A stretch of 8,963 nt of DNA from Methylacidiphilaceae bacterium. Lineage in GTDB: Bacteria > Verrucomicrobiota > Verrucomicrobiia > Methylacidiphilales > Methylacidiphilaceae. The stretch is from assembly GCA_028687155.1 (NCBI GenBank), contig JAQUAR010000042.1, forward strand, positions 1 to 8,963, in the 5' to 3' direction. The notes beneath the pieces were generated by a model. The model saw only the letters and a list, made by a program, of their open reading frames with translations. It had not been told where the DNA came from and did not search any database. This document shows, piece after piece, positions 1 to 6,637 of the stretch. Position 1 is the stretch's first letter, and every line of letters begins with the position of its first letter. The position numbers were made by a program, and so were the translations under genes.

Positions 1-903
1 GGAAGCCACGGCCTCCAGGACCACGGCCCCGAAACTGTCGAAGCGGGAAAGGAGGACCAGGAAGTCCGCAGCCTTGAAATAGGCTTCCCTCCCCTCGGCA
101 ACCTCACCGAGAAAGGCAACATCCTCCGCTTTCAAGCCCAAGTCGGCCATCTTCGAAAGCCATCTTTCTTTTCTCCGGTCGTTCCCCATCACCAGAAGCC
201 TGACCGAGCAGTTCTTCTCTCGAAGAATCCGAATGGCGCGCAAGGCGGTTCCCAAACCCTTGTGCTCCCAGTAGTTGCCCACGAAAAGGCCGACCGGGTC
301 CGAGGTCTTCCAGCCGAAACGCCCCGCATGCCGCGCTCGGCTCGACTCTCGCTCGTCCCGGCTGGGAGGTGCAAACCGCCGGAGATCGACTCCCGGATAG
401 AGCGTCTCCACCCTTACCGGCCGCCCGGCCAACTCTGGGTATTCCGCCCTCAACCAGCGTACCGATTGATTCGAGTTCGTCAGGATCCACCGGAGCCGAT
501 CAGAGAGGAGCAGGCGTCCTTCGACGCGATGATCGACCACCGTTCGCAGCGGCACCCCTCTCTTCCCTTGGATCTTTGGCCAGAGGGCGATCGGAGCGCC
601 GAAGGTGACCACGTCGGCAACGTCGAGCAATTCATGGGTGTGGACCAGGTCGAAGCCCTCTTCGGCCGCCATCTTCCGGATCGAAAGAGAGAGAGAGAGC
701 TTTTGGAGCGATCGCGGCCATTTTCGTAAGTCGATGCGGTGGAATGTAATCTTGCCCGTCCTATCTCTCCAGCGAGTGGCCAGGACGTGGACGTCAAATT
801 CCCCGGATTCCGCCAGCCGATCAGTCACCTCGCTCGCAAAGAGCTCGGCCCCTCCGGATTCACCATAAAAGAGGCTGACGACGGCGATGCGCGGTCGCTT
901 CAT
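1..903 (-). CDS. GT4-type glycosyltransferase, WaaG/RfaG-like (3' end outside window)
   Basis: The reading frame is open from an ATG at 903 to the left edge, giving 301 codons without a stop, so the C-terminus is missing. The N-terminal Rossmann half begins with RIAVVSLFYGESGGAELFA (residues 5-23), the glycine-rich entry of GT4 enzymes. HTHE follows at 88-91 and the acceptor-side TLYPGVD at 167-173. The donor-binding half starts with LFVGNYWEHKGL (206-217) and reaches DSFGAVVLEAVAS (289-301), the E-x7-E nucleotide-sugar region, with Asp289 in place of the usual first Glu. The family transfers a sugar from an NDP-sugar with retention of configuration, usually in the cytoplasm on LPS core, O-antigen or exopolysaccharide; donor and acceptor cannot be read here. 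It is the last visible gene of a minus-strand operon, 25 bp after the preceding methyltransferase, with only a loose AAGGCGGGG upstream. Residues 69-73 are encoded by seven CT dinucleotides. Confidence 0.9.
   Translation of the reverse strand, partial: MKRPRIAVVSLFYGESGGAELFASEVTDRLAESGEFDVHVLATRWRDRTGKITFHRIDLRKWPRSLQKLSLSLSIRKMAAEEGFDLVHTHELLDVADVVTFGAPIALWPKIQGKRGVPLRTVVDHRVEGRLLLSDRLRWILTNSNQSVRWLRAEYPELAGRPVRVETLYPGVDLRRFAPPSRDERESSRARHAGRFGWKTSDPVGLFVGNYWEHKGLGTALRAIRILREKNCSVRLLVMGNDRRKERWLSKMADLGLKAEDVAFLGEVAEGREAYFKAADFLVLLSRFDSFGAVVLEAVAS
686..699. repeat. (AG)7 / (CT)7 dinucleotide repeat inside the glycosyltransferase gene
   Basis: Seven perfect AG units on the plus strand, read as CT on the coding strand, encode the alternating Leu-Ser stretch KLSLSLS of the glycosyltransferase. 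The gene is in frame as given. Gain or loss of one unit would shift the frame and truncate the protein at about a quarter of its length. Confidence 0.85.
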
Positions 904-928
904 TCTGGTAGCGAATCCCCGCCTTGCG

Positions 929-1672
929 CTAACTCGTTGAGGAGGGCTTCGTCGCCCGGACAATGCATGTTCTGCCCACGAGAAGCGGCACCGAATTCAC
1001 CGCCTTCACATGCGACTGGTTGCCGGCATCGATGGTCTGATGACGCCGGTCCTCCCTGGAATAGGCGGCTCCCCCGAGAAGCCGCACCGGGAGATAGAGA
1101 AGGACCAGAGAGAGGAGAGAGGAGCGCTGCCAGCGGTCAACCGTGACGCCGATCTCCGTGAATCCCGCTTCCTCAAGAGCATGAGCGAGGTAAAAATAGT
1201 GCACGGGCGTGATGTGTCCATCGGTATCGACGCGAATCCTCCGGGAGAAGGGGAGCGGCCCAAAGAGGTTCCAAAAACCGAACCAGAGGAACCGGAGCCG
1301 CGACTTGAGGTTGAGAATGTTCGGGCTCGACAGGACGAGGATTCCTCCCGGTCTGAGCACCCGAAAGATCTCCCGAAGAAGCCGGCGATAGTCGTCAAGA
1401 TGCTCGATCACCTCCGTGCAGCTCACCGCGTCGAAACAGCCCTTTTCGTAGGGTAGGGGCTCCCGGTTTAGATCGACCACGTCGACCGTCTGCCCCGGGA
1501 GCTTCATCCACTCGGAAGTATAGTCGCAGCCGAAGCTCGACCCCTTCCACCCGGCCCGTAGCCGCCGAATGAGCTCCCCTGAGCCGCTCCCCACATCGAG
1601 ATGGCGCCCATCCGGAGGGAGGTGGGATCGCAGCAGGGGAAGCACCGCCCGATAGATCGCCTCCGTGCTCAT
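929..1672 (-). CDS. Class I SAM-dependent methyltransferase (second of a tandem pair)
   Basis: The protein is 247 aa. The start is the ATG at 1672, which overlaps the TGA of the upstream gene as ATGA; the frame stays open further upstream, but that part is a shadow of the neighbour's C-terminus. Motif I is HLDVGSGSGEL (24-34), acidic residues follow at strand 2 (CDY, 49-51) and DLN (67-69), the FDAVSCTEVIEHLDD block is at 80-94, and RVLRPGGILVLSSPN follows. This is the Methyltransf_11/23 pattern for SAM binding. The C-terminal half contains GHITPVHYFYL and a hydrophobic stretch SLLSLVLLYLPVRLLGG that may contact the membrane. The family methylates small molecules, sugars or lipids; the substrate is unknown. 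Its place between another methyltransferase and a glycosyltransferase suggests envelope glycan or glycolipid modification, which is inference. Translation is probably coupled to the gene before it. Confidence 0.88.
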   Translation of the reverse strand: MSTEAIYRAVLPLLRSHLPPDGRHLDVGSGSGELIRRLRAGWKGSSFGCDYTSEWMKLPGQTVDVVDLNREPLPYEKGCFDAVSCTEVIEHLDDYRRLLREIFRVLRPGGILVLSSPNILNLKSRLRFLWFGFWNLFGPLPFSRRIRVDTDGHITPVHYFYLAHALEEAGFTEIGVTVDRWQRSSLLSLVLLYLPVRLLGGAAYSREDRRHQTIDAGNQSHVKAVNSVPLLVGRTCIVRATKPSSTS

Positions 1673-2436
1673 CCCGATCGCCCCGCGCCTTTTTTTGCCA
1701 TTACGATCAAGGTACTCCCGCCGAAGAGCACCGGAGCCGACTCCGTTTCCCTCCAGCAATACTTCTCTCTTCTCGCCCGGCTCTGAAGCCTGCCGAAGCC
1801 CCAGAGGAGGAGACCGAGTGGGCCCAGAAAGAGGAGCTGCCTCCACTTGATCTTGTCGCGGAAGAGCCCGAGCAGGGAAAAGCCGTTCCAATCGAGCAAC
1901 TGACGGATCTCCACCCAGGTCATGAGATTTTGGTGATCGAAGCCGCTCCCCTGTTCGGAAAAGGCCCGAGCCGAAATGTAGCGATAAAAGGCTCCTCGAA
2001 CCAGGAAGTTCAACCGTTCTTCGAGATTGCAGATGTTCGGGGTGGAGAGAAGAAGATAGCCTCCCGGACGGCAGACGCGGGCGACTTCCCGGAGAAATTG
2101 GAACGGATTTTCGAGATGCTCGATGCCCTCGAGCGAAACCACCAAGTCGAAAAACTGGTCCGGAAAAGGCAGAATTCCATTTAGGTCGACCCGCTCCCGC
2201 CGGATCGATGGGTGGAGCCCATCGGATTGCGCCAAGTCGAGATCGGCTCCCCAGACGGCCAATCCGTCGCGCTGCAACTGCTCGGCCATCGCTCCGGGCC
2301 CAAGAGGCAGATCCAGCACCCGCGCGCCGCTCGGCAGCGCCAGACGGCGAAGCAGCTTACGCACCTTGCGGTGGATTTCCGGTCGTGCGCGGGGCGCCAG
2401 CGGCTTTGCCTGCTGCTGGTCCCCCGGCCTATCCAT
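1669..2436 (-). CDS. Class I SAM-dependent methyltransferase (first of a tandem pair)
   Basis: The protein is 255 aa from the ATG at 2436, which lies 8 bp inside the end of the MscS gene. An AGGAG about 12 nt upstream supports this start over an in-frame start at 2523. Motif I is the variant VLDLPLGPGAMAEQL (40-54), with Pro-Leu where DLGCG is usual. GADLD (63-67) ends strand 2, VDLNGILPFPDQFFDLVVS spans 83-101, LEGIEHLENP is at 102-111, and RVCRPGGYLLLSTPN at 120-134. The combination of a Pro-containing motif I with EGIEHLENP marks a recognisable subgroup of bacterial methyltransferases often found in polysaccharide loci (family knowledge). The C-terminus has a hydrophobic stretch, QLLFLGPLGLLLWGF. 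It resembles the next gene over its whole length, including the shared S(S/T)PNI-x-NL-x2-RL-x-FL segment, so the two look like diverged paralogues. Its stop overlaps the next start as ATGA. Substrate unknown. Confidence 0.88.
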   Translation of the reverse strand: MDRPGDQQQAKPLAPRARPEIHRKVRKLLRRLALPSGARVLDLPLGPGAMAEQLQRDGLAVWGADLDLAQSDGLHPSIRRERVDLNGILPFPDQFFDLVVSLEGIEHLENPFQFLREVARVCRPGGYLLLSTPNICNLEERLNFLVRGAFYRYISARAFSEQGSGFDHQNLMTWVEIRQLLDWNGFSLLGLFRDKIKWRQLLFLGPLGLLLWGFGRLQSRARREKYCWRETESAPVLFGGSTLIVMAKKGAGRSG

Positions 2437-3793
2437 CGAGAAGTTCGCTCCTGCTTTCCTTGCCGAGAGCTTCCCACTCTGCGCGGACTTTGGGAAGACA
2501 TTCCGGATATCGCTCGCGGACAAAGGCGATCATCTGCTCCCGAACCGCACAGCGCAGATCCCACGCTTTCGAGGAGTCTTGCGCGCTCACCAGCAGCCGA
2601 ACGTTCATGGTTCGCTCGGTCGCATGGGTGACCTGCGTGACCGCCACGCGCCCGTCCCAGAGCGGATTCTTCCGGCAGATTTCGATGAGGTATTTCCGCA
2701 TCTCCTCCACCGGCATCGTGTAGTCGACGTAGACGTGGACGATCCCCAAGAGCTCGCTTGCGTTTCGAGTCCAGTTTTGGAACGGATGATCGATCAAATA
2801 GGTGATCGGGAGAATCAGCCGGATCTGATTCCAGACGGCAACCACGACGTAGGTCAGGGTGATCTCCTCGATCGTCCCCCACTGTCCTTCCACGACCACC
2901 ACGTCCCCCAGCCGCACCGGTTGAGACCAAGCGATCTGCAACCCCGCGAAGATGTTGCCGATCGTCCTCTGCGCGGCGAGTCCGCCGATCACACCGATGA
3001 TGCCGGCCGAGGCAAGCAGGCTCGCGCCTAGGTGGCGAACCTCGGAAAAGAGCATCAGCACCGAGGAGAACGTCAACAGCCCGATCACGAAGTAGAGCAC
3101 CCGGGTGGCCACGCGCACTTGGGTGTGAAGCTTGCGCGAACGCAAATCGGCGGCCGGATCCGCGCTGCGTGGGTGGTGGCGCAGAATCCAGTCGCCCACT
3201 GCCGCCACGCCCTGCCCGGCGGCGAGGCCGACCAGGCCAATGGCATAAATGGCCAGAACCCTATGAAGAAGAAGCCGATAGAAGTGGTGGATCGGGAAGC
3301 CTTCGACGGCAATCAGTCCGATCGCCGGAGCAAGGAAATAGGCAAATCGGGCAAGCCTGGGGAAGAGCACGACGGCCCACTCCCCGCGACCAATGCCGGT
3401 TTTCCGGCGGAGCCAAGTCAAACCGATTGCCACAAACCGTGCGAGAAACCACCAGAAAGCCAACGACCAGATGGCCTCCACCCCGACCACGATCGAGAGA
3501 CGGGGCAGCCCATGCCCGGTAAAATGGCGAAGATAGTTGGATGCCGCCAAGAGGATCATGACGGCGGCGGTCCCCCAGAGACCCACCTCGACCGGGGGGA
3601 AGAGGGAGCTTAGGATTCCCTCCCGCCATCCCTCCGGCTCGTCCGGCGTCCGCCAGCGAATCGGCTTCCCTTGCCAACGCCCGACCAACCCTCGCAGCAG
3701 GCCGCCCAGCACCAGAAGCGCCAAGGCGGCCGACAACTCGCCCAGAGGCAGTTGCTGCCAATAATACCCTGGAGCATAAGCTACGGCAGTCAT
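2429..3793 (-). CDS. Large MscS-family mechanosensitive ion channel
   Basis: The protein is 454 aa, longer than E. coli MscS (286 aa). Hydrophobic segments lie near residues 19-39, 68-88, 98-127, 146-165, 176-203 and 227-250, followed by the glycine/alanine-rich pore helix LLASAGIIGVIGGLAAQRTIGNIFAGLQIA (259-288, key residues being the repeated Gly and Ala). The MscS beta domain follows: QPVRLGDVVVVEG (291-303), GTIEEITLTYVVV (306-318), and a segment ending PITYLIDHPFQNWTRN (329-344). A C-terminal alpha/beta domain runs to about 440. The family opens under membrane tension in the inner membrane and releases osmolytes during hypo-osmotic shock. The ATG at 3793 has no clear Shine-Dalgarno and no other start is near. 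It is the first gene of the minus-strand operon, and its TAG lies inside the start region of the next gene, so expression is probably linked to envelope-modifying enzymes. Confidence 0.93.
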   Translation of the reverse strand: MTAVAYAPGYYWQQLPLGELSAALALLVLGGLLRGLVGRWQGKPIRWRTPDEPEGWREGILSSLFPPVEVGLWGTAAVMILLAASNYLRHFTGHGLPRLSIVVGVEAIWSLAFWWFLARFVAIGLTWLRRKTGIGRGEWAVVLFPRLARFAYFLAPAIGLIAVEGFPIHHFYRLLLHRVLAIYAIGLVGLAAGQGVAAVGDWILRHHPRSADPAADLRSRKLHTQVRVATRVLYFVIGLLTFSSVLMLFSEVRHLGASLLASAGIIGVIGGLAAQRTIGNIFAGLQIAWSQPVRLGDVVVVEGQWGTIEEITLTYVVVAVWNQIRLILPITYLIDHPFQNWTRNASELLGIVHVYVDYTMPVEEMRKYLIEICRKNPLWDGRVAVTQVTHATERTMNVRLLVSAQDSSKAWDLRCAVREQMIAFVRERYPECLPKVRAEWEALGKESRSELLDG

Positions 3794-3845
3794 GCGAGCA
3801 GCGGGAAACCGGACTGGAGAAGGAAAGCCGACGGAAGCGAATCGC

Positions 3846-3873
3846 CTTATCCGTTCAACTTAAATTGAGTTAA
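3846..3873 (-). promoter_or_regulatory. Candidate promoter for the MscS operon
   Basis: On the minus strand TTAACT (3868-3873) and GATAAG (3846-3851) are separated by 16 nt. Each matches the sigma-70 consensus at four of six positions. They lie in the only AT-rich patch of the intergenic region and would start transcription about 45 nt before the ATG at 3793. This rests on sequence resemblance only. Confidence 0.33.
3857..3871. promoter_or_regulatory. Imperfect palindrome overlapping the candidate promoter
   Basis: AACTTAAATTGAGTT has AACT/AGTT arms and reads nearly the same on both strands, with differences only at its centre and two symmetric positions. It falls across the spacer and -35 element of the candidate MscS-operon promoter and lies between two divergent genes, as an operator would. 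No regulator gene is nearby. Confidence 0.25.
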
Positions 3874-3973
3874 TCTCCTCTGCTCCGCGCCTGTCAAATG
3901 GTTTTGTCGCCCTCTCGCACAACCTCGCGACGAGACTGGCGGCTGAGGACTTTCCCGCTCTTGGTGATGCGAG

Positions 3974-3979
3974 TATACT
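3974..3979 (+). promoter_or_regulatory. Candidate -10 element for the bestrophin-like gene
   Basis: TATACT matches the TATAAT consensus at five of six positions and lies about 75 nt before the chosen ATG at 4053. No good -35 is present: the sequence 17 nt upstream is TTTCCC. The element is plausible because the region around it is otherwise GC-rich. Confidence 0.3.
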
Positions 3980-4052
3980 CAGCGTTCATGTGCCTCCGGC
4001 GAGGTCCAGCCGGTCGCATCCTTTTCCCGAAACGGCGGACCGGCGGGTGACC

Positions 4053-4943
4053 ATGCTCGGCGAATTCGATCCCATCTGGCGGCGTAGTCTCTCCCCGATC
4101 CGCAAGCCGCTCTTCCTGATCCTGGTTCTCTCGGTGCTTGCCTATTGGGCAGACCTCAGAACCCATGTCTTGAGGTCCATCGCCATGCCGGACCAGCCGC
4201 TTGCCCTCATGGGAGCCTTGATCGGAGTAGTTCTCGCCTTTCGGACCAACTTGGCCTATGCCCGCTGGTGGGAAGCACGCATCCTCTGGGGTCAGCTCGT
4301 AAACGCGTCGAGAAGCTGGCTGCGCCAAGTCAGGAGCTTCCTGGGCATGGCCGACCCTCAAAGCGTAGAGGGCATTCAGAGAGAACTCATCCTCCTTCAG
4401 GTTGCCTTCGTTCACGCCCTCCGCATGGAACTGCACGGGGAAGGAGAGTGGAGCGGGATTCTCCCCTTTCTCCCTTCTCCGGAGCTCGGAAAGAAGTTGG
4501 TCGGAGAACCAAAGGCGAGCTCTTTTCTCCTTGCTCAGCTAAGCCGTCGCATATCGGAGAGTTATGCCCAGAAAGCGATTTCCGGCTTTCAGTTCCTGGC
4601 CCTCGACCACACTCTAACCCGGATGACGGATGTGCAGGGCGGCTGCGAGCGCCTCCGAAACACGCCCTTTCCTCGGCAATATGACCGCTTCTTGGAAATC
4701 CTGACCTATACCTACAGCTTCCTTCTCCCCTTCGGGATTGCCGACGAGACCGGGGCTTGGGGAGTCGTCATCTCCCCGTTTGTCGCACTTATCCTGCTGA
4801 TGTTGAATCAAATCGGACGCAATCTCGAAAACCCGTTCGAAGACAAGCTCGACTCCATCCCCCTCACAGCCCTTTCCCACAATCTCGAACGGGAGCTCCT
4901 CCATCCATTCGAGAACCCGGCGGCTGCGCGGCGGGCGACGTAG
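4053..4943 (+). CDS. Bestrophin-family (UPF0187/YneE-like) membrane channel protein
   Basis: The protein is 296 aa from the ATG at 4053. An in-frame GTG at 3990 would add 21 residues rich in Pro, Arg and Ser with no family counterpart, and a GTG at 4047 would add two; the ATG gives an N-terminus of the length usual for the family. A first hydrophobic helix (about 19-34) is followed by MPDQPLALMGALIGVVLAFRTNLAYARWWEAR (45-76; key residues FRTN, YARWWEAR) and WGQL, the bacterial bestrophin signature around the pore neck. Further family marks are GCERLRNTPFP, the later hydrophobic helices (YTYSFLLPFGI; SPFVALILLMLNQIG), and NPFEDKLDSIPLTAL, a variant of the DPFG..NDLPL motif. Characterised members are pentameric channels: animal and plant ones conduct anions and a Klebsiella homologue conducts cations, so selectivity here is not predictable. 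It is transcribed divergently from the MscS operon and converges on the TPR gene. Confidence 0.88.
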   Translation: MLGEFDPIWRRSLSPIRKPLFLILVLSVLAYWADLRTHVLRSIAMPDQPLALMGALIGVVLAFRTNLAYARWWEARILWGQLVNASRSWLRQVRSFLGMADPQSVEGIQRELILLQVAFVHALRMELHGEGEWSGILPFLPSPELGKKLVGEPKASSFLLAQLSRRISESYAQKAISGFQFLALDHTLTRMTDVQGGCERLRNTPFPRQYDRFLEILTYTYSFLLPFGIADETGAWGVVISPFVALILLMLNQIGRNLENPFEDKLDSIPLTALSHNLERELLHPFENPAAARRAT

Positions 4944-5037
4944 GTTTCGCGCAAGCATCGTGGATACTTCTCCGACTGGGATTCCCACGAACCATGCCGC
5001 GTCGCGCGAGAGTCAGCAAACACCCTCGCTGATCTCT
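4944..5037. other. Convergent intergenic gap without a clear terminator
   Basis: These 94 bp separate the 3' ends of the bestrophin-like gene and the TPR gene. A loose interrupted inverted repeat (GCATCGTGG at 4955-4963 against CCACG...ATGC ending at 4997) is present, but its arm is bulged and no T run follows on either strand. I do not call a terminator. Confidence 0.4.
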
Positions 5038-6504
5038 TCATCTCTTCTTCAGCGCCTCGACCAGCTCCATTCCTAGATCGGGATTGAGCGCCAACAGCTT
5101 GGGGAGAATCTCCTGGGCCCGCTCCATACGGCCAAGCTCGACCGAAGCAAGACCGAGGCCGAGCCAAGCCCGCGCATCCCCTGGATTGCGGTCGACCGCC
5201 CTCTGGAACGCCGTCGCCGCATCCTCCGGTCTGGCGAGCCGGGAATAGACCTTTCCGACACCCTGCCAGATCGCGGCATCCGCCGGATCGAGCTCCTGCA
5301 CTCGGTCCAGGGCCGCCAGCGCCTCTTGCCGCCTTTCCAGGGCGACATTGGCCTCCGCAACTCCCAGCCACGCCTGAGCGTCCGCCGGTCGGAGCCGGAC
5401 CGCCCGCTCGAAAGAATCGGCCGCTTCCAGATACCGCTTTCGCTCCAAATCGACTCTCCCCAACTCGTACCACGCCTGCCCGCTCGAAGGACTAAGACGG
5501 ACTGCTTGCCGAAAGGCGGCGCTCGCCTCCTCCGTTTGTCCGAGATGCCCTTTCGCCAAGCCGAACCCGAGCCAGACCCGAGCGTCGGACGACCTCCGGC
5601 GGAGCGCCTGCCCAAAAGCCACAGCGGCTTTCTCGTAATTCCCGTGCTGCAGGAGGGCCCAGGCAACTCCCTCCTCGCCTACCGTTTCCCTTGGGGAGGA
5701 AGGAGTAAGCTCCTCAACCTGTTGTCCTGCCCGGGAAGTCTTTGGAGCCTTTCCCGCCTCGACAATGGGCGCCACCTCTGTTGTTGCCGTAGCAGGCCGG
5801 AGGTCCGCTACGGCTCCTTGCTTGGGAGGCCCCGCGGACGGCAATACCGTGAGCTTTCCGATCGTTGCCACGGGAATGAGCAACTGACCCGGCTTAGCAC
5901 GCGATCTTGTCGTCGCCACTCCCAGGACTTGCCCTTCGCTTCCCATCACGGGAGCTCCAGGGTAGAGGCGCACGACGGCCTCGGTCGCCACGAGCAGGCG
6001 CCCCGGCCCAAAAAGACTCTGCTCGACCAAAGCCGTGCCGAGGGAGACGGCGTTTCTGCCCGCAAAACGACTCGGGACGATCGCCAGGAGTTCCCCCGGA
6101 TGAACGGAATGGGAAGCCGCGATGCGGAGATAGGGAAGTCCCTTTGCTTCGAGCTGCAGCAGCTCCCGATCATGCACCGGATCTCGCTCCAAAATACTCT
6201 GGACGCGGAAAATTCGCCCGTCCGCCGCCTGCGCCGATAAATCTTCGGCCTTCTTGCTTCCGTGGTCGTTGGTCACCAGCTTCCCGTCCGCAGAGGCAAG
6301 AAAGCCCGACCCCGCGGCTACGACTTTCCCGGAAGACTCCTTCTCCAAGACCAGCAGCACGGCCGGCTGCACCTTCTTCGCGAGAGCGATGGGGTCGAGG
6401 ATCTGCCCAAAGGAGGATGCGGGCAGGATCAGGAAAAAGAGAAAAGAGTAGAGACCGAGCCTCCCGAGTTTCCACCCCCTGCTCCCGTCGCAGAGCGCAA
6501 CCAT
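5038..6504 (-). CDS. Secreted protein with degenerate trypsin/HtrA-like domain and six TPR repeats
   Basis: The protein is 488 aa. The N-terminus is a Sec signal peptide: WKLGRLG followed by YSFLFFLILPASSFG, with cleavage likely near residue 33. Residues about 40-220 align by eye to an HtrA/trypsin-2 domain: GSGFLASADGKLVTNDH (65-81, His81 at the catalytic His position), a DGRIF strand, and HDRELLQL (111-118, Asp112 at the catalytic Asp position). The serine loop, normally NPGNSGGP, reads YPGAPVMG (181-188), so the nucleophile and the oxyanion-hole glycines are absent; peptidase activity is unlikely. A Pro/Ala/Thr-rich linker (about 221-277) leads to TPR units of exactly 34 residues starting at 308, 342, 376, 410 and 444, with a first, less regular one at about 274-307. 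TPRs bind proteins, so a periplasmic scaffold is the best guess. The ATG at 6504 has no strong Shine-Dalgarno and lies 58 nt past the tRNA gene. Confidence 0.85.
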   Translation of the reverse strand: MVALCDGSRGWKLGRLGLYSFLFFLILPASSFGQILDPIALAKKVQPAVLLVLEKESSGKVVAAGSGFLASADGKLVTNDHGSKKAEDLSAQAADGRIFRVQSILERDPVHDRELLQLEAKGLPYLRIAASHSVHPGELLAIVPSRFAGRNAVSLGTALVEQSLFGPGRLLVATEAVVRLYPGAPVMGSEGQVLGVATTRSRAKPGQLLIPVATIGKLTVLPSAGPPKQGAVADLRPATATTEVAPIVEAGKAPKTSRAGQQVEELTPSSPRETVGEEGVAWALLQHGNYEKAAVAFGQALRRRSSDARVWLGFGLAKGHLGQTEEASAAFRQAVRLSPSSGQAWYELGRVDLERKRYLEAADSFERAVRLRPADAQAWLGVAEANVALERRQEALAALDRVQELDPADAAIWQGVGKVYSRLARPEDAATAFQRAVDRNPGDARAWLGLGLASVELGRMERAQEILPKLLALNPDLGMELVEALKKR

Positions 6505-6523
6505 GGTTCAACTGGTATAAACC

Positions 6524-6539
6524 CCTCGCCTTCGCGAGG
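6524..6539 (-). terminator. GC-rich hairpin just downstream of tRNA-Lys
   Basis: Read on the minus strand, CCTCGC-GAAG-GCGAGG is a perfect 6-bp stem with a 4-nt loop, beginning 22 nt after the tRNA CCA and followed by GGTTTAT. The T run is short, so it would be a weak terminator at best. It could instead be a processing or attenuating structure in the leader of the TPR gene, whose ATG is 20 nt further on. Confidence 0.4.
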
Positions 6540-6561
6540 CTTCCCACTCTTGTCCCGCTCT

Positions 6562-6637
6562 TGGTGCCCCGGGTAGGACTCGAACCTACGACCAAGTGAT
6601 TAAGAGTCACCTGCTCTACCAACTGAGCTACCGAGGC
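6562..6637 (-). tRNA. trnK: tRNA-Lys (anticodon CTT), CCA encoded
   Basis: The 76-nt gene folds as a standard cloverleaf. The acceptor stem GCCTCGG pairs with CCGGGGC, with one T-G wobble, and is followed by discriminator A and genomic CCA. The D arm is GCTC/GAGC with GG in the loop. The anticodon stem GGTGA/TCACT encloses the loop CTCTTAA, so the anticodon is CTT and reads AAG lysine codons. The T arm is GTAGG-TTCGAGT-CCTAC. Every stem closes, so the gene looks intact. It sits between the rhodanese-like gene and the TPR gene, all on the same strand. No other tRNA is visible in the window. Confidence 0.97.

Noticed and set aside
1673..1891. N-terminal extension of the second methyltransferase to the ATG at 1891
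   Set aside because: These codons lie wholly within the C-terminal coding region of the first methyltransferase and look like its shifted frame; the ATGA overlap at 1669-1672 gives a family-typical length.
2123..3031. Long open frame on the plus strand opposite the methyltransferase and MscS genes (302 codons)
   Set aside because: No domain pattern; Ser/Arg/Asp/His-rich composition typical of the antisense of a membrane-protein gene.
3894..4436. Minus-strand open frame of 180 codons opposite the bestrophin-like gene
   Set aside because: It overlaps the conserved bestrophin core on the other strand and has no recognisable motif.
4955..4997. Inverted repeat between the convergent genes as a bidirectional terminator
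   Set aside because: One arm has a four-base bulge, the loop is about 20 nt long, and no T run follows on either strand.
5326..6240. Long open frame on the plus strand (304 codons) opposite the TPR/pseudoprotease gene
   Set aside because: Arg- and Pro-rich without recognisable domains. The opposite strand gives regular 34-residue TPRs, so this is a GC-rich antisense shadow.
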